A stretch of 64,000 bases of DNA from Streptomyces sp. NBC_01463 (GTDB lineage: Bacteria > Actinomycetota > Actinomycetes > Streptomycetales > Streptomycetaceae): the NCBI GenBank assembly GCA_036227345.1, contig CP109468.1, forward strand, positions 6,510,001 to 6,574,000, written 5' to 3'. The notes under the pieces are model-generated. The model did not search any database, had not been told where the DNA came from, and worked only from the letters and a program-made list of their open reading frames with translations. Below are positions 25,509 through 35,239 of this stretch, piece after piece. Numbering within the stretch: position 1 is the first letter of the stretch; each line of letters opens with the position of its first letter. The translations under genes were made by a program, and so were the position numbers.

Positions 25509-26975
25509 TCAGGCGCGCGGCACCGCGACGTCCGATGCCGCGTCGACGACCTTCCGCTCGCCCAGCGGCTCATCCAGGGTGACCTTGCGGGTCAGCTCCT
25601 TGGCGATCATGACGCAGACCTTGCCCTTCTCCGGCTTCGACTCCGTCACCGAGACGGACACCGTGGAGCCGTTCTCGCTCGCGCTCGCGGTGTACTTGCT
25701 GCAGACGCCGCCCCAGAAGGTCACCGAGAGGGTCCGCCCGTCGGCGCTGTACGACAGGACCTTGCGCCCGGACGTCTTCGTTCCGCCGTTGTCCGGGGTC
25801 TTCCCGGGCGGGGTGTCCGCCAGGAACTCCGGGTCCACCGCCACCTGGGTCACGGTGCTGCCCGTGCCGCCCGCGGCCGGCCGGACCGTGAAGATCCAGG
25901 ACGGTACGAGCAGCTGCTTGCCCTCCACGTACCGGGCGGCCAGGCCGAAGGCCGCCTTGTCGACCGTCACCGTCGTCGTGGGCGTCTCCGCCCCGGTCCG
26001 GGCGCCGCAGCTGACGCCGGACGACTTCGTGCCGTCCTCCAGCGGTGCGGGGCTCGCACAGCCGCCGGTGTTCCCGCCGCTCGGCGGCCGGCTGGCGTTC
26101 AGCTGCTTCACCGCCTCGCCCGCGCTGATCACCGGGTATTCGGCGCCCTTCTCCAGGCCCTTCAACTGCCCGCTGCCACCAGTCACTTCACCGTCGGGGC
26201 CGACCTGGATCCCGGTCGCCCAGCCGGACGTCGGCAGCCCGTCGACCACCGGGTCGGCGTTCACCACCCGTACAGAACCCATCAGCTGGCGGGCGTCGAG
26301 AGCGGCGTCGTCCTGGCCGACCGCCTTCAGTACGGGGACCGCGGCGGCCTTCGCGGCCTTCTCGCTCACCGGCGTGCCCGATCCGCCCGGCGCCACCCGC
26401 TTGCTCGAACAGACCTTCTCGCTCTCGCAGTTGTCCGTGCCGCCGGAGCCGTACCGGGCGAACGTCCAGGTGCCGGGGGCCTGCTTGGTCACCCGCAGCA
26501 CCGGCCCCGAACCGTCCCCGTCGGAGCCCACCTTCCAGGACGTGCCCTCGGCCTGCGGGGTGCCCTGCACACCCAGTGCCTTCGCCAGCCGGGCCACCTC
26601 GGCGGCCGACACGGTCCCGCTCGGCCGCCGGACCGCGGCCCGGTCCGGGCCGTCCGGAAGCTTGCCGGAGGCGCGGTAGACGATGCGCCCGCCGTGCGGA
26701 TCGGGCTCGCCCGGCGCGATGCCCTGCGTCGGAGCGGAGGGCCGGGGCGAGGGCGTGACCGGTCCGTCCGCCCGTTCGTCCAGGGCGAGCGGTGGGGGAG
26801 TGGCGCCGGAACCGTCCGAGCCGCTGTACTCGCCGCCGCCATGGCCGTCCGCCGCCATGGCCCAGTACGCGCCGCCGCCACCGGCCAGAAGTACGGCCGC
26901 CGCCACCGAAGCCACGGCCAGCGGCGACCGCCGCCGGTTGCCGGTCACATCGTTGTCGGGTCGCTCGGTGCTCAC
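25509..26975 (-). CDS. Membrane-anchored extracytoplasmic protein of unknown function
   Basis: A 488-aa protein. A short cytoplasmic N-terminus is followed by one membrane helix (SPLAVASVAAAVLLAGGGGAYWAMA, about residues 17-41) and a large Thr/Ser/Gly-rich external part. Pairs of cysteines (DNCESEKVC, GGCASPAP, GVSCGA, GVCSKY, KVCVMI) suggest disulfides in the oxidising exterior. No enzymatic motif is recognised. GTG 26975 has an AAGGAG site upstream; the longer frame to 27065 is less likely. It follows the 65-aa gene on the same strand. Confidence 0.82.
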   Translation of the reverse strand: MSTERPDNDVTGNRRRSPLAVASVAAAVLLAGGGGAYWAMAADGHGGGEYSGSDGSGATPPPLALDERADGPVTPSPRPSAPTQGIAPGEPDPHGGRIVYRASGKLPDGPDRAAVRRPSGTVSAAEVARLAKALGVQGTPQAEGTSWKVGSDGDGSGPVLRVTKQAPGTWTFARYGSGGTDNCESEKVCSSKRVAPGGSGTPVSEKAAKAAAVPVLKAVGQDDAALDARQLMGSVRVVNADPVVDGLPTSGWATGIQVGPDGEVTGGSGQLKGLEKGAEYPVISAGEAVKQLNASRPPSGGNTGGCASPAPLEDGTKSSGVSCGARTGAETPTTTVTVDKAAFGLAARYVEGKQLLVPSWIFTVRPAAGGTGSTVTQVAVDPEFLADTPPGKTPDNGGTKTSGRKVLSYSADGRTLSVTFWGGVCSKYTASASENGSTVSVSVTESKPEKGKVCVMIAKELTRKVTLDEPLGERKVVDAASDVAVPRA

Positions 26976-27128
26976 CGGTTCGCTCCTTCGCCGTCGTACG
27001 CCAGGACCCTGCGGGGCCCGTCCCGCTGATGCGGAACACCGTTGGGACGGGGCGCGGGCGCGCACGGTTCCCTCCCGGGGCGGCAGTTGCGAGGAGGAGG
27101 CCGGTCCGGGGACCGCCGGCGGCCGGTC

Positions 27129-27326
27129 TCAGCCGCCGTACTCCGCCGTCGCGTCGATCAGCCTGGCCGAGGCTGGCGGCACGGTCACGCCGTGGATCAG
27201 CGCGGGCGGCACAGGGGTGGGAGCGGTCTTCGCGGGTACCACCCAGTGCGGAGCCATCCGTGCGCAGTCCCCGCGCAGCTCGGCCAGCGTGGTCTCGGAC
27301 TCGCGCGTAGCGATGTGGTTCGACAT
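27129..27326 (-). CDS. Small conserved protein of unknown function
   Basis: A 65-aa protein starting MSNHIATRESETTLAELRGD, with a helical charged first third and a Pro/Ala/Val-rich rest. It has no membrane segment. The ribosome-binding site is weak (GGTGCGG). Codon use matches its neighbours, and it is divergent from the PfkB kinase gene. The call rests on frame quality and length only. Confidence 0.55.
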   Translation of the reverse strand: MSNHIATRESETTLAELRGDCARMAPHWVVPAKTAPTPVPPALIHGVTVPPASARLIDATAEYGG

Positions 27327-27482
27327 ATCCGCACCGTAAGCACCCCCGACCTCAGGAGGAAAGCCCTACTATCGGGTAGTTTTCCCCCCTTCGCCTGACT
27401 GCAGGAACCGGTAGCGTTAACTGTCACGCCGACCCGGGAACACGGACACCGTTCCCTCGACCTCCGCAGGAGCAGTCTCCCC

Positions 27483-28457
27483 GTGCGTATCGCAGTCACC
27501 GGCTCCATCGCCACCGACCACCTCATGACCTTCCCCGGCCGATTCGCCGACCAACTGGTCGCCGATCAGCTGCACACGGTCTCGCTCTCCTTCCTGGTCG
27601 ACAACCTGGACGTCCGCCGGGGAGGTGTCGCCGCCAACATCTGCTTCGGCATGGGGCTGCTCGGCACCGCCCCCATCCTGGTCGGCGCCGCGGGCTCCGA
27701 CTTCGACGAGTACCGCGCCTGGCTCGACCGCCACGGCGTCGACACGGGTTCGGTGCGGATCTCCGAGGTCCTGCACACCGCCCGCTTCGTCTGCACGACG
27801 GACGCCGACCACAACCAGATCGGCTCCTTCTACACGGGCGCCATGAGCGAGGCCCGGCTGATCGAGCTGAAGGCCGTCGCCGACCGGGTGGGCGGCCTCG
27901 ACCTCGTGTCGATCGGCGCCGACGACCCGGAGGGCATGCTCCGCCACACCGAGGAGTGCCGCACCCGCGGTATCCCGTTCGCCGCGGACTTCTCGCAGCA
28001 GATCGCCCGGATGGACGGCGACGAGATCCGGATCCTCCTCGACGGCGCCACGTACCTCTTCTCCAACGAGTACGAGAAGGGGCTCATCGAGTCCAAGACC
28101 GGCTGGACCGACGCGGAGATCCTCTCCAGGGTCGGCCACCGGGTCACCACCCTCGGCGCCCAGGGCGTACGGATCGAGCGCGCCGGTGACGAGCCGATCG
28201 AGGTCGGCTGCGCGGAGGAGGAGACCAAGGCCGACCCGACCGGCGTCGGCGACGCCTTCCGCGCCGGATTCCTCTCCGGACTCGCCTGGGGCGTCGGCCT
28301 CGAGCGGGCCGCGCAGGTCGGCTGCATGCTCGCCACCCTGGTCATCGAGACGGTCGGCACGCAGGAGTACACCCTGCACCGCACCCGCTTCATGGACCGC
28401 TTCACCAAGGCGTACGGCCACGAGGCCGCGGCCGAGGTGCGCACGCACCTCGCGTAG
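27483..28457 (+). CDS. PfkB-family carbohydrate/nucleoside kinase, adenosine-kinase-like
   Basis: A 324-aa ribokinase-fold enzyme. The C-terminal signature DPTGVGDAFRAGFLSGL contains the catalytic aspartate and anion hole, in the variant (GVGD) that I associate with mycobacterial adenosine kinase. The N-terminal block GGVAANICFGMGLLG fits substrate binding. It probably phosphorylates adenosine, but a sugar substrate is not excluded. GTG 27483 has a GCAGGAG site. Its stop codon directly abuts the stop of the convergent NifS-TusA gene with no base between. Confidence 0.9.
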   Translation: MRIAVTGSIATDHLMTFPGRFADQLVADQLHTVSLSFLVDNLDVRRGGVAANICFGMGLLGTAPILVGAAGSDFDEYRAWLDRHGVDTGSVRISEVLHTARFVCTTDADHNQIGSFYTGAMSEARLIELKAVADRVGGLDLVSIGADDPEGMLRHTEECRTRGIPFAADFSQQIARMDGDEIRILLDGATYLFSNEYEKGLIESKTGWTDAEILSRVGHRVTTLGAQGVRIERAGDEPIEVGCAEEETKADPTGVGDAFRAGFLSGLAWGVGLERAAQVGCMLATLVIETVGTQEYTLHRTRFMDRFTKAYGHEAAAEVRTHLA

Positions 28458-29840
28458 TCAGGACAGCCGGCGGACCACATAGGCCGAGCCCCGGTCCGCC
28501 GGCTCCTCACCCACGTACTCCTGCTCCCGCATCGCGCACCAGGCCGGAATGTCCAGGCGCGCCGCCTCGTCGTCGGACAGGACGGTCACCGTGCCGCCCA
28601 CCGGTACCTCTCCGATCACCTTTGCGAGCTCGATCACCGGAATCGGGCAGCGCCGCCCGAGCGCGTCCACCACCAGGGAGGGCGCCGAGGCGGCGGAGGG
28701 GGCGGCCGCCGCGGGGGCGCCCAGCTTCTCCCGTACCGCTGCCACCACCGGGGGCAGCGCCGCCAGGAAGCGGTCGACGTCCTCGTCGGTGGTGCCCGTG
28801 GGCAGTGACACCCGGACGTTGCCCTCCGAGAGCACGCCCATCGCCTTGAGCACATGGCTCGGCGTCAGCGTGCTGCTCGTGCAGGACGAGCCGGACGAAA
28901 CGGAGAAACCGGCCCGGTCCAGCTCATGGAGCAGGGTCTCTCCGTCGACATAGAGACAGGAGAAGGTGACCAGATGCGGCAGCCGCCGCACCGGATCGCC
29001 GACCACCTCCACATCGGGCACCAGTCCGGGCACCCGGGTCCTGATCCGGTCCACCAGTGCCCGCAGCCGGGCCGACTCCGCGGTCGCCTCCGCCCGCACC
29101 GCCCGCAGGGACGCGGCCGCAGCCACGATCGCCGGGATGTTCTCGAAGCCGGCGGCCCGCCCCGACTCCCGCTCGTCGGCCGGACCTCGGACGGCGAACC
29201 GGACGCCCTTGCGCACCGCGAGCAGTCCGACCCCGGCCGGGCCGCCCCACTTGTGGGCGCTCGCCGCCAGCAGTGACCAGCCGTCCGGAACCGGCCCCCA
29301 GCCCAGCGACTGCGCGGCGTCCACCAGCAGCGGCACCCCCGCCGCCCGGCAGAGCCCGGCCACCTCGGCCACCGGCTGCTCGGTGCCGACCTCGTGGTTG
29401 GCGGACTGCAGACAGGCCAGCGCGGTGTCCTCGCGCAGGGCCGACGCGTACGCCTCCGTACCCACCGCACCCGCCCGGTCCACCGGCACCTCGGTGACCT
29501 GCCCGCCCCGGTCCTCGTGGGCGGCGGCCGAATGGAGCACCGACGAGTGTTCGACCGCCGACACCACCAGATGGCGGCCGACACGCCGACGCCCCGCGAG
29601 AGCTCCGGAAATTCCGGAGTGCACCGCGCGGGTGCCCGAAGAGGTGAAGGTGAGCTCGTCGGGACGGCATCCGACGGCCTCCGCGGCGGCCTCCCTGGCC
29701 GCGTCCAGCAGCAGCCGGGCCCGCCGTCCCTCGCGGTAGAGCCGGGCGGGGTCGGCCCAGCCCTCGTCCAGCGCGGCATGCAGCGCCTGGCGGGCGACGG
29801 GATGGAGCGGGGCGGCGGACGCAGTGTCGAAGTAGGGCAC
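28458..29840 (-). CDS. Cysteine desulfurase (NifS-like) fused to a TusA sulfur-carrier domain
   Basis: A 460-aa fusion. Residues 1 to about 370 are a class V PLP enzyme: K197 in SAHKWGG binds PLP, the histidine is in VSAVEHSS, and C320 in SSGSSCTSST is the persulfide cysteine. After an Ala/Pro linker, residues about 385-460 form a TusA domain with C398 in GRRCPIPVIELAK (CPxP motif). The layout implies that sulfur from cysteine passes directly to the attached carrier, for tRNA thiolation, cofactor or metabolite sulfur; the final acceptor is unknown. The start is GTG at 29840. The gene stands alone, divergent from ctaC. Confidence 0.9.
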   Translation of the reverse strand: MPYFDTASAAPLHPVARQALHAALDEGWADPARLYREGRRARLLLDAAREAAAEAVGCRPDELTFTSSGTRAVHSGISGALAGRRRVGRHLVVSAVEHSSVLHSAAAHEDRGGQVTEVPVDRAGAVGTEAYASALREDTALACLQSANHEVGTEQPVAEVAGLCRAAGVPLLVDAAQSLGWGPVPDGWSLLAASAHKWGGPAGVGLLAVRKGVRFAVRGPADERESGRAAGFENIPAIVAAAASLRAVRAEATAESARLRALVDRIRTRVPGLVPDVEVVGDPVRRLPHLVTFSCLYVDGETLLHELDRAGFSVSSGSSCTSSTLTPSHVLKAMGVLSEGNVRVSLPTGTTDEDVDRFLAALPPVVAAVREKLGAPAAAAPSAASAPSLVVDALGRRCPIPVIELAKVIGEVPVGGTVTVLSDDEAARLDIPAWCAMREQEYVGEEPADRGSAYVVRRLS

Positions 29841-30002
29841 CCGGCCACGCTAGCCCGGCCCGGACCCCGGCCCCGGACCGGCTGCCCCGACAGTCGGGAG
29901 AGGGGGCGTCAGATGGCGGCCGGAGCCCCGGATTCCACCCCTTCGGGGAGTCGGGCGGCGCGTTGGGCACCCTCCCCGCGCGACCCCAAATAGCGTCCAG
30001 TA

Positions 30003-30031
30003 GGGTTTGGTCCGCATAAACATCCAAACCC
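30003..30031 (+). other. Inverted repeat upstream of ctaC
   Basis: GGGTTTGG (30003-30010) and CCAAACCC (30024-30031) form an 8-bp dyad with a 13-nt spacer, about 80 bp before the ctaC start. A second small hairpin (CCCTG...CAGGG) follows at once. This could be an operator or a leader structure. The rest of the 270-bp gap 29841-30110 shows no other clear motif. Confidence 0.4.
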
Positions 30032-30110
30032 CTGCCCGCGTCAGGGGCGGCGACCGACAAACGAGACGGGCGCGCCGACCGTGCGGGCGAGACTCTCGGG
30101 AAGGCGCTAC

Positions 30111-31073
30111 GTGAGTCCCAACGGCTCCGACCGCTCGTCGCGGCGCCCGATGCGGCGGAAGCTGCCGCAGGTGCTGACTGCGGGACTGATCCTGGCGACC
30201 GCAACCGGTTGCACATACAAGGACTTCCCCCGCCTTGGTATGCCTACGCCGGTAACGGAAGAGGCCCCACGGATCCTTTCCCTCTGGCAGGGCTCGTGGG
30301 CGGCAGCGCTCGCCACGGGCGTGCTGGTCTGGGGCCTGATCCTGTGGAGCGTCATCTTCCACCGGCGCAGCCGCACCAAGGTGGAGGTACCTCCGCAGAC
30401 CCGGTACAACATGCCCATCGAGGCGCTGTACACCGTGGTCCCTCTGATCATCGTCTCGGTGCTGTTCTACTTCACCGCCCGCGACGAGACGAAGCTCCTC
30501 GAGCTCTCCCCGAAGCCCGCCCACACCGTCAACGTGGTCGGCTACCAGTGGAGCTGGGGCTTCAACTACATCGAGAACGTGGACGGCTCCGCCGCCACGG
30601 GCAACGAGGTCCCCAAGGAGCTCGACGCCATCCCGGACCGGTTCCGCAAGGACTTCCCGAAGGGTGCGGACGGCGTCTACGACGTCGGCGTCCCGGGAGA
30701 CCGGAACCCGCAGAACGGCAACCCCGGCCCCACCCTGTGGCTGCCCAAGGGGGAGAAGGTCCGCTTCATCCTGACTTCGCGTGATGTCATCCACTCCTTC
30801 TGGGTGGTGCCGTTCCTCATGAAGCAGGACGTCATCCCGGGCCACACCAACTCCTTCGAGGTGACTCCCAACCAGGAGGGCACCTTCATGGGCAAGTGCG
30901 CCGAACTGTGCGGCGTCGACCACTCCCGGATGCTCTTCAACGTCAAGGTCGTCTCCCCGGAGCGCTACCAGGCGCACCTGAAGGAGCTGGCGAAGAAGGG
31001 CCAGACGGGCTACGTGCCGGCCGGTATCGAGCAGACTGACCCGGCCAGGAATGCGGAGACGAACAAACTGTGA
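30111..31073 (+). CDS. ctaC: Cytochrome c oxidase subunit II
   Basis: A 320-aa lipoprotein subunit of the aa3 oxidase that takes electrons from the diheme cytochrome c of the bcc complex. The signal has a lipobox at ATGC. Two membrane helices follow (about 60-80 and 105-125), then the extracellular cupredoxin domain. The CuA ligands are visible in IHSFWVVP and in [15 protein letters not shown] 30111 was chosen over the frame start at 30081 because GGGAAGG lies 6 nt upstream. Its stop overlaps the ctaD start (GTGA). Confidence 0.96.
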   Translation: MSPNGSDRSSRRPMRRKLPQVLTAGLILATATGCTYKDFPRLGMPTPVTEEAPRILSLWQGSWAAALATGVLVWGLILWSVIFHRRSRTKVEVPPQTRYNMPIEALYTVVPLIIVSVLFYFTARDETKLLELSPKPAHTVNVVGYQWSWGFNYIENVDGSAATGNEVPKELDAIPDRFRKDFPKGADGVYDVGVPGDRNPQNGNPGPTLWLPKGEKVRFILTSRDVIHSFWVVPFLMKQDVIPGHTNSFEVTPNQEGTFMGKCAELCGVDHSRMLFNVKVVSPERYQAHLKELAKKGQTGYVPAGIEQTDPARNAETNKL

Positions 31074-32806
31074 GCATCCTCAACGAACCTCAGGGTGCCG
31101 CGGCAGCAGACGACTCGTACGAGGACGAGCTGCCGGTCCGGCGCAAGCAGCCGGGAAACGTCGTCATCAAGTGGATGACCACCACTGACCACAAGACGAT
31201 CGGCACGATGTACCTGGTCACATCGTTCGCGTTCTTCTGCATCGGCGGACTGATGGCGCTCTTCATGCGCGCCGAGCTGGCCCGTCCCGGCACGCAGATC
31301 ATGTCGAACGAGCAGTTCAACCAGGCGTTCACGATGCACGGCACGATCATGCTGCTGATGTTCGCGACGCCGCTGTTCGCCGGATTCGCGAACTGGATCA
31401 TGCCGCTGCAGATCGGTGCGCCCGATGTGGCGTTCCCGCGGCTGAACATGTTCGCGTACTGGCTGTACCTCTTCGGCTCGATCCTCGCCGTGGCCGGCTT
31501 CCTCACCCCGCAGGGTGCGGCCGACTTCGGCTGGTTCGCCTACTCCCCGCTGTCGGACGCCGTCCGCTCGCCGGGTGTCGGTGCCGACATGTGGATCATG
31601 GGTCTGGCCTTCTCCGGCTTCGGCACGATCCTCGGCTCGGTCAACTTCATCACCACGATCATCTGCATGCGCGCCCCCGGCATGACGATGTTCCGCATGC
31701 CGATCTTCGTCTGGAACGTCCTGCTGACCGGTGTGCTGGTCCTGCTGGCCTTCCCGGTGCTGGCGGCGGCGCTCTTCGCGCTGGAGGCGGACCGTAAATT
31801 CGGTGCGCATGTATTCGACGCGGCCAACGGCGGGGCATTGCTCTGGCAACACCTCTTCTGGTTCTTCGGACATCCAGAGGTGTACATCATCGCCTTGCCC
31901 TTCTTCGGGATCATTTCGGAAGTGATCCCGGTGTTCAGCCGCAAGCCGATGTTCGGATACATCGGCCTGGTGGCCGCGACGATCTCCATCGCCGGTCTCT
32001 CCGTGACCGTGTGGGCGCACCACATGTACGTCACCGGAGGCGTGCTCCTGCCGTTCTTCTCCTTCATGACGTTCCTCATCGCGGTGCCCACCGGGGTGAA
32101 GTTCTTCAACTGGATCGGCACGATGTGGAAGGGCTCGCTGTCCTTCGAGACACCGATGCTCTGGGCCGTCGGCTTCCTGATCACCTTCACCTTCGGTGGT
32201 CTGACCGGCGTCATCCTGGCCTCGCCGCCGATGGACTTCCACGTCTCGGACTCGTACTTCGTGGTCGCGCACTTCCACTACGTCGTCTTCGGCACCGTGG
32301 TGTTCGCGATGTTCTCCGGATTCCACTTCTGGTGGCCGAAGTTCACCGGCAAGATGCTCGACGAGCGGCTCGGGAAGATCACCTTCTGGACGCTGTTCAT
32401 CGGCTTCCACGGCACGTTCCTGGTGCAGCACTGGCTGGGCGCCGAGGGTATGCCGCGTCGTTACGCGGACTACCTGGCCGCCGACGGCTTCACCGCGCTG
32501 AACACGATCTCGACGATCTCCTCGTTCCTGCTCGGCCTGTCGATCCTGCCGTTCTTCTACAACGTGTGGAAGACCGCCAAGTACGGCAAGAAGGTCGAGG
32601 TCGACGACCCGTGGGGCTACGGCCGTTCGCTGGAGTGGGCGACGTCCTGCCCGCCGCCGCGGCACAACTTCCTCACGCTGCCGCGGATCCGTTCCGAATC
32701 CCCGGCGTTCGACCTGCACCACCCGGAGATCACGGCGCTCGAGCAGCTCGATCACCTCTCCGAGGGTGACAAGGCCCTCGCCGGTGGCAAGGAGGCGGGC
32801 AAGTGA
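31070..32806 (+). CDS. ctaD: Cytochrome c oxidase subunit I
   Basis: A 578-aa twelve-helix catalytic subunit that reduces oxygen at heme a3-CuB and pumps protons. The binuclear-centre block [14 protein letters not shown] contains the His-Tyr pair. Other histidines lie in HHMYVTGG and in [10 protein letters not shown], and the low-spin heme ligand is in [13 protein letters not shown] 31070 overlaps the ctaC stop, and its own stop overlaps the ctaF start, so ctaC-D-F are translationally coupled. Confidence 0.97.
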   Translation: MSILNEPQGAAAADDSYEDELPVRRKQPGNVVIKWMTTTDHKTIGTMYLVTSFAFFCIGGLMALFMRAELARPGTQIMSNEQFNQAFTMHGTIMLLMFATPLFAGFANWIMPLQIGAPDVAFPRLNMFAYWLYLFGSILAVAGFLTPQGAADFGWFAYSPLSDAVRSPGVGADMWIMGLAFSGFGTILGSVNFITTIICMRAPGMTMFRMPIFVWNVLLTGVLVLLAFPVLAAALFALEADRKFGAHVFDAANGGALLWQHLFWFFGHPEVYIIALPFFGIISEVIPVFSRKPMFGYIGLVAATISIAGLSVTVWAHHMYVTGGVLLPFFSFMTFLIAVPTGVKFFNWIGTMWKGSLSFETPMLWAVGFLITFTFGGLTGVILASPPMDFHVSDSYFVVAHFHYVVFGTVVFAMFSGFHFWWPKFTGKMLDERLGKITFWTLFIGFHGTFLVQHWLGAEGMPRRYADYLAADGFTALNTISTISSFLLGLSILPFFYNVWKTAKYGKKVEVDDPWGYGRSLEWATSCPPPRHNFLTLPRIRSESPAFDLHHPEITALEQLDHLSEGDKALAGGKEAGK

Positions 32807-33201
32807 AGGTCCAGGGCAAGATGTTCCTCGGTCTGGCGCTGTTCATCCTCGTCATGGCCATCACCTACGGCGTGTGGTCCAAGGAGCCGGTCGGCACCAC
32901 CGCGCTCGTCCTGGCCTTCGGCCTGAGCGTCATGATCGGCTTCTACCTGGCCTTCACGGCCAGGCGGGTCGACGCACTGGCGCAGGACAACAAGGAAGCC
33001 GATGTTGCGGACGAGGCCGGCGACGTGGGGTTCTTCTCCCCGCACAGCTGGCAGCCGCTCTCGCTGGCGGTCGGCGGCGCACTCGCCTTCATGGGAGTCG
33101 TCTTCGGCTGGTGGCTGCTCTACTTCTCGGCCCCGGTCATCCTGATCGGTCTGTTCGGCTGGGTCTTCGAGTACTACCGCGGTGAGAACCGCACCCAGTG
33201 A
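32803..33201 (+). CDS. ctaF: Cytochrome c oxidase subunit IV (actinobacterial type)
   Basis: A 132-aa accessory subunit of the bcc-aa3 supercomplex. Four membrane helices: two at the N-terminus (about 5-22 and 30-48), then two after a charged loop (about 84-125). GTG 32803 overlaps the ctaD stop and has an AAGGAGG site 7 nt upstream. It ends the ctaC-D-F unit at a strong terminator. Confidence 0.93.
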   Translation: MKVQGKMFLGLALFILVMAITYGVWSKEPVGTTALVLAFGLSVMIGFYLAFTARRVDALAQDNKEADVADEAGDVGFFSPHSWQPLSLAVGGALAFMGVVFGWWLLYFSAPVILIGLFGWVFEYYRGENRTQ

Positions 33202-33232
33202 CACCGCTCCACCCGTGACACCGCTCCACCTG

Positions 33233-33273
33233 ACGGGGGGCCCGCACTTCCACGAGAAGTGCGGGCCCCCCGT
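33233..33273 (+). terminator. Intrinsic terminator of ctaC-ctaD-ctaF
   Basis: An 18-bp perfect stem (33233-33250 with 33256-33273) and a 5-nt loop, followed by TT. It separates the oxidase unit from the L,D-transpeptidase gene. Confidence 0.92.
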
Positions 33274-33323
33274 TTGCAGTCACCCGGCGCGCTGAAACGG
33301 ATGAATCTTCTTAGCGTGGGTTC

Positions 33324-34580
33324 ATGAACCACACGCCGCGTATCCGTCCCGTAGTGAGCTGCACTCTGCTGGCCGCGACCCTGGTGGCAGGGGCGGCCGC
33401 CTGCGGGGAGTCCGGCAGCCATCCGCTCTCGGCACAGCCGTACGACGCGGCGGACGAGATCTCCTCCAACGCCTCCGACGGCGCCGAGAAGGTCGACCCG
33501 GACAAGCCGCTCGAAGTCAGCGTCGACAGCGACGACGGCCGGATCACCGATGTGACGGCCGTGGACACCGAAGGACGCCATCTGGCGGGCGAGCTCGACG
33601 CCGACGGCCACCGCTGGCGCTCCACCGCCCCGCTGGCCGCGGGGACCCGGTACACCGTCAAGGTCAGCATGGAGGACGACGACGGGGCTCCAGGCAGCCG
33701 TACGCTCTCCTTCTCGACCGCGGCGGCCAAGAAGTTCCTGAAGGTCACCTTCGGCCCGCAGGCGGGCACCTACGGCGTCGGACAGCCCGTCACGGCGCAA
33801 CTCAGCGCCCCGGTCACCGACAAGGCCTCCCGCGCCACCGTCGAGCGCGCCCTGAGGGTGCGCTCCACGCCCGCCGTCACCGGTTCCTGGTACTGGGTCG
33901 ACGACAAGACGCTGCACTACCGGCCCAAGGACTACTGGCCGGCGAAGGCCAGCATCGAGGTCAGCAGCAACCTGACCGGCATCAAGGTCACCAACGCGCT
34001 CTACGGAGCCCCCGCGAAAGCGTTGAAGATCACTACCGGCGACCGCATCGAGGCCATCACCGACGCCTCGGAGCACTCCATGACGGTGCTGCGCAACGGC
34101 GAAGTGATCAACACCATCCCGGTGACCACCGGCAAGCCCGGCTTCTCCACCCGCAACGGCGTCAAGGTCGTGCTGGGCAAGGAGTACTACGTACGTATGC
34201 GCGGGGAGTCCATCGGCATCGCGGAGGGCTCGGAGGACTCGTACGACCTGCCGGTCTACTACGCGACACGGGTCACCTGGAGCGGCGAGTACGTGCACGC
34301 GGCCCCGTGGTCCACCGGATCACAGGGATCCGCGAACGTCAGCCACGGCTGCACCGGGATGAGCACCAGCGAGGCCGAGTGGTTCTTCAACACCGTGCGC
34401 GAGGGCGACATCGTGAAGGTCGTCGGCAGCGAGGGCGAGACCATGACGCCGTTCGACAACGGCTACGGCGACTGGAACCTGTCCTGGGCCAAGTGGCAGA
34501 AGGGCAGCGCGCTCAACAACGACGCCACGCCGGACCGTGTCGACACGGTCCGGGCGGCGCGGCTGCGCCCCCAGGTCTGA
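33324..34580 (+). CDS. L,D-transpeptidase lipoprotein (Ig-like domains plus YkuD)
   Basis: A 418-aa envelope enzyme that forms 3-3 cross-links in peptidoglycan. A signal with lipobox ending at C27 is followed by two Ig-like beta domains (about 55-250) and the YkuD catalytic domain (about 250-385) with nucleophile C343 in SHGCTGMS. A C-terminal Trp-rich extension (DWNLSWAKWQKG) matches mycobacterial LdtMt2-type enzymes. ATG 33324. It is monocistronic and lies between two groups of respiratory genes with no visible functional link to them. Confidence 0.93.
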   Translation: MNHTPRIRPVVSCTLLAATLVAGAAACGESGSHPLSAQPYDAADEISSNASDGAEKVDPDKPLEVSVDSDDGRITDVTAVDTEGRHLAGELDADGHRWRSTAPLAAGTRYTVKVSMEDDDGAPGSRTLSFSTAAAKKFLKVTFGPQAGTYGVGQPVTAQLSAPVTDKASRATVERALRVRSTPAVTGSWYWVDDKTLHYRPKDYWPAKASIEVSSNLTGIKVTNALYGAPAKALKITTGDRIEAITDASEHSMTVLRNGEVINTIPVTTGKPGFSTRNGVKVVLGKEYYVRMRGESIGIAEGSEDSYDLPVYYATRVTWSGEYVHAAPWSTGSQGSANVSHGCTGMSTSEAEWFFNTVREGDIVKVVGSEGETMTPFDNGYGDWNLSWAKWQKGSALNNDATPDRVDTVRAARLRPQV

Positions 34581-34625
34581 CGGCCGGGGGTGCGCCGCGC
34601 CTCGGAACGGCGGGCGGGAGGGGCC

Positions 34626-35027
34626 TCAGGCCCCCACGGAGAGCCTGCTGCGCAGCAGGGCGGCCAGGGCGTCCGCGAACTCGACCGGTTCGACCGGAAG
34701 GGTCACCGCGGCGTCCGCGCGGCTCCAGGTGGCCAGCCAGGCGTCCTGGGGGCGCCCGATCAGCAGCAGCACGGGCGGGCAGCGGAAGATCTCGTCCTTG
34801 ATCTGCCGGCAGACCCCCATGCCGCCCGCCGGGGCCGTCTCGCCGTCCAACACGCAGACGTCGACGCCTCCGTGCTCCAGCGCGTCCAGGACGGCGGGCA
34901 GGGTCGCGCACTCCAGGAACTCCACCTGCGGCACGTCTGCGGCAGGCCTGCGCCCGGCTGCCAGCCTCACCTGCTCACGGGTGTGTGCGTTGTCGCTGTA
35001 GACCAGGACCGTGGCGGTCGGCTGCAT
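34626..35027 (-). CDS. CheY-like pseudo-receiver protein
   Basis: A 133-aa single-domain protein with a receiver-like fold. The aspartate at the phosphorylation position is kept (D61 in VCVLDGETAP), but the Mg-binding acidic pair is reduced to S11-D12 and the conserved Lys-Pro is replaced by PVEP. It is therefore probably phosphorylated poorly or not at all. ATG 35027 with GGAGG upstream; the longer frame to 35375 overlaps the ctaE coding region and is rejected. The gene is divergent from ctaE (203 bp). The conserved position suggests a regulatory or structural role, but there is no evidence of one. Confidence 0.82.
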   Translation of the reverse strand: MQPTATVLVYSDNAHTREQVRLAAGRRPAADVPQVEFLECATLPAVLDALEHGGVDVCVLDGETAPAGGMGVCRQIKDEIFRCPPVLLLIGRPQDAWLATWSRADAAVTLPVEPVEFADALAALLRSRLSVGA

Positions 35028-35218
35028 GGTTCCTCCGTGACATCCGTGTCTTCGGGGCTGTCGGGGCCCCCGGTGCGTGAGGGCTGCCCGATGCGCGGAT
35101 CGTACTCCGCCCGATGGGCTGTCAGCATCGCCCGGGACAGCGGATCCATGGGCCGTTCGGGGAGGACACACCCCTCTGACACACCGAACGGCACCCCCCG
35201 GAGTGAGGGCGGGATAAG

Positions 35219-35239
35219 CGACCGACATAATGTCGGTCG
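35219..35239. promoter_or_regulatory. Palindrome over the ctaE start codon
   Basis: Perfect 10-bp arms (35219-35228 and 35230-35239) around one central base. The ATG start codon at 35230 lies at the edge of the right arm. It could be an operator or an RNA hairpin hiding the start codon. Confidence 0.45.
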
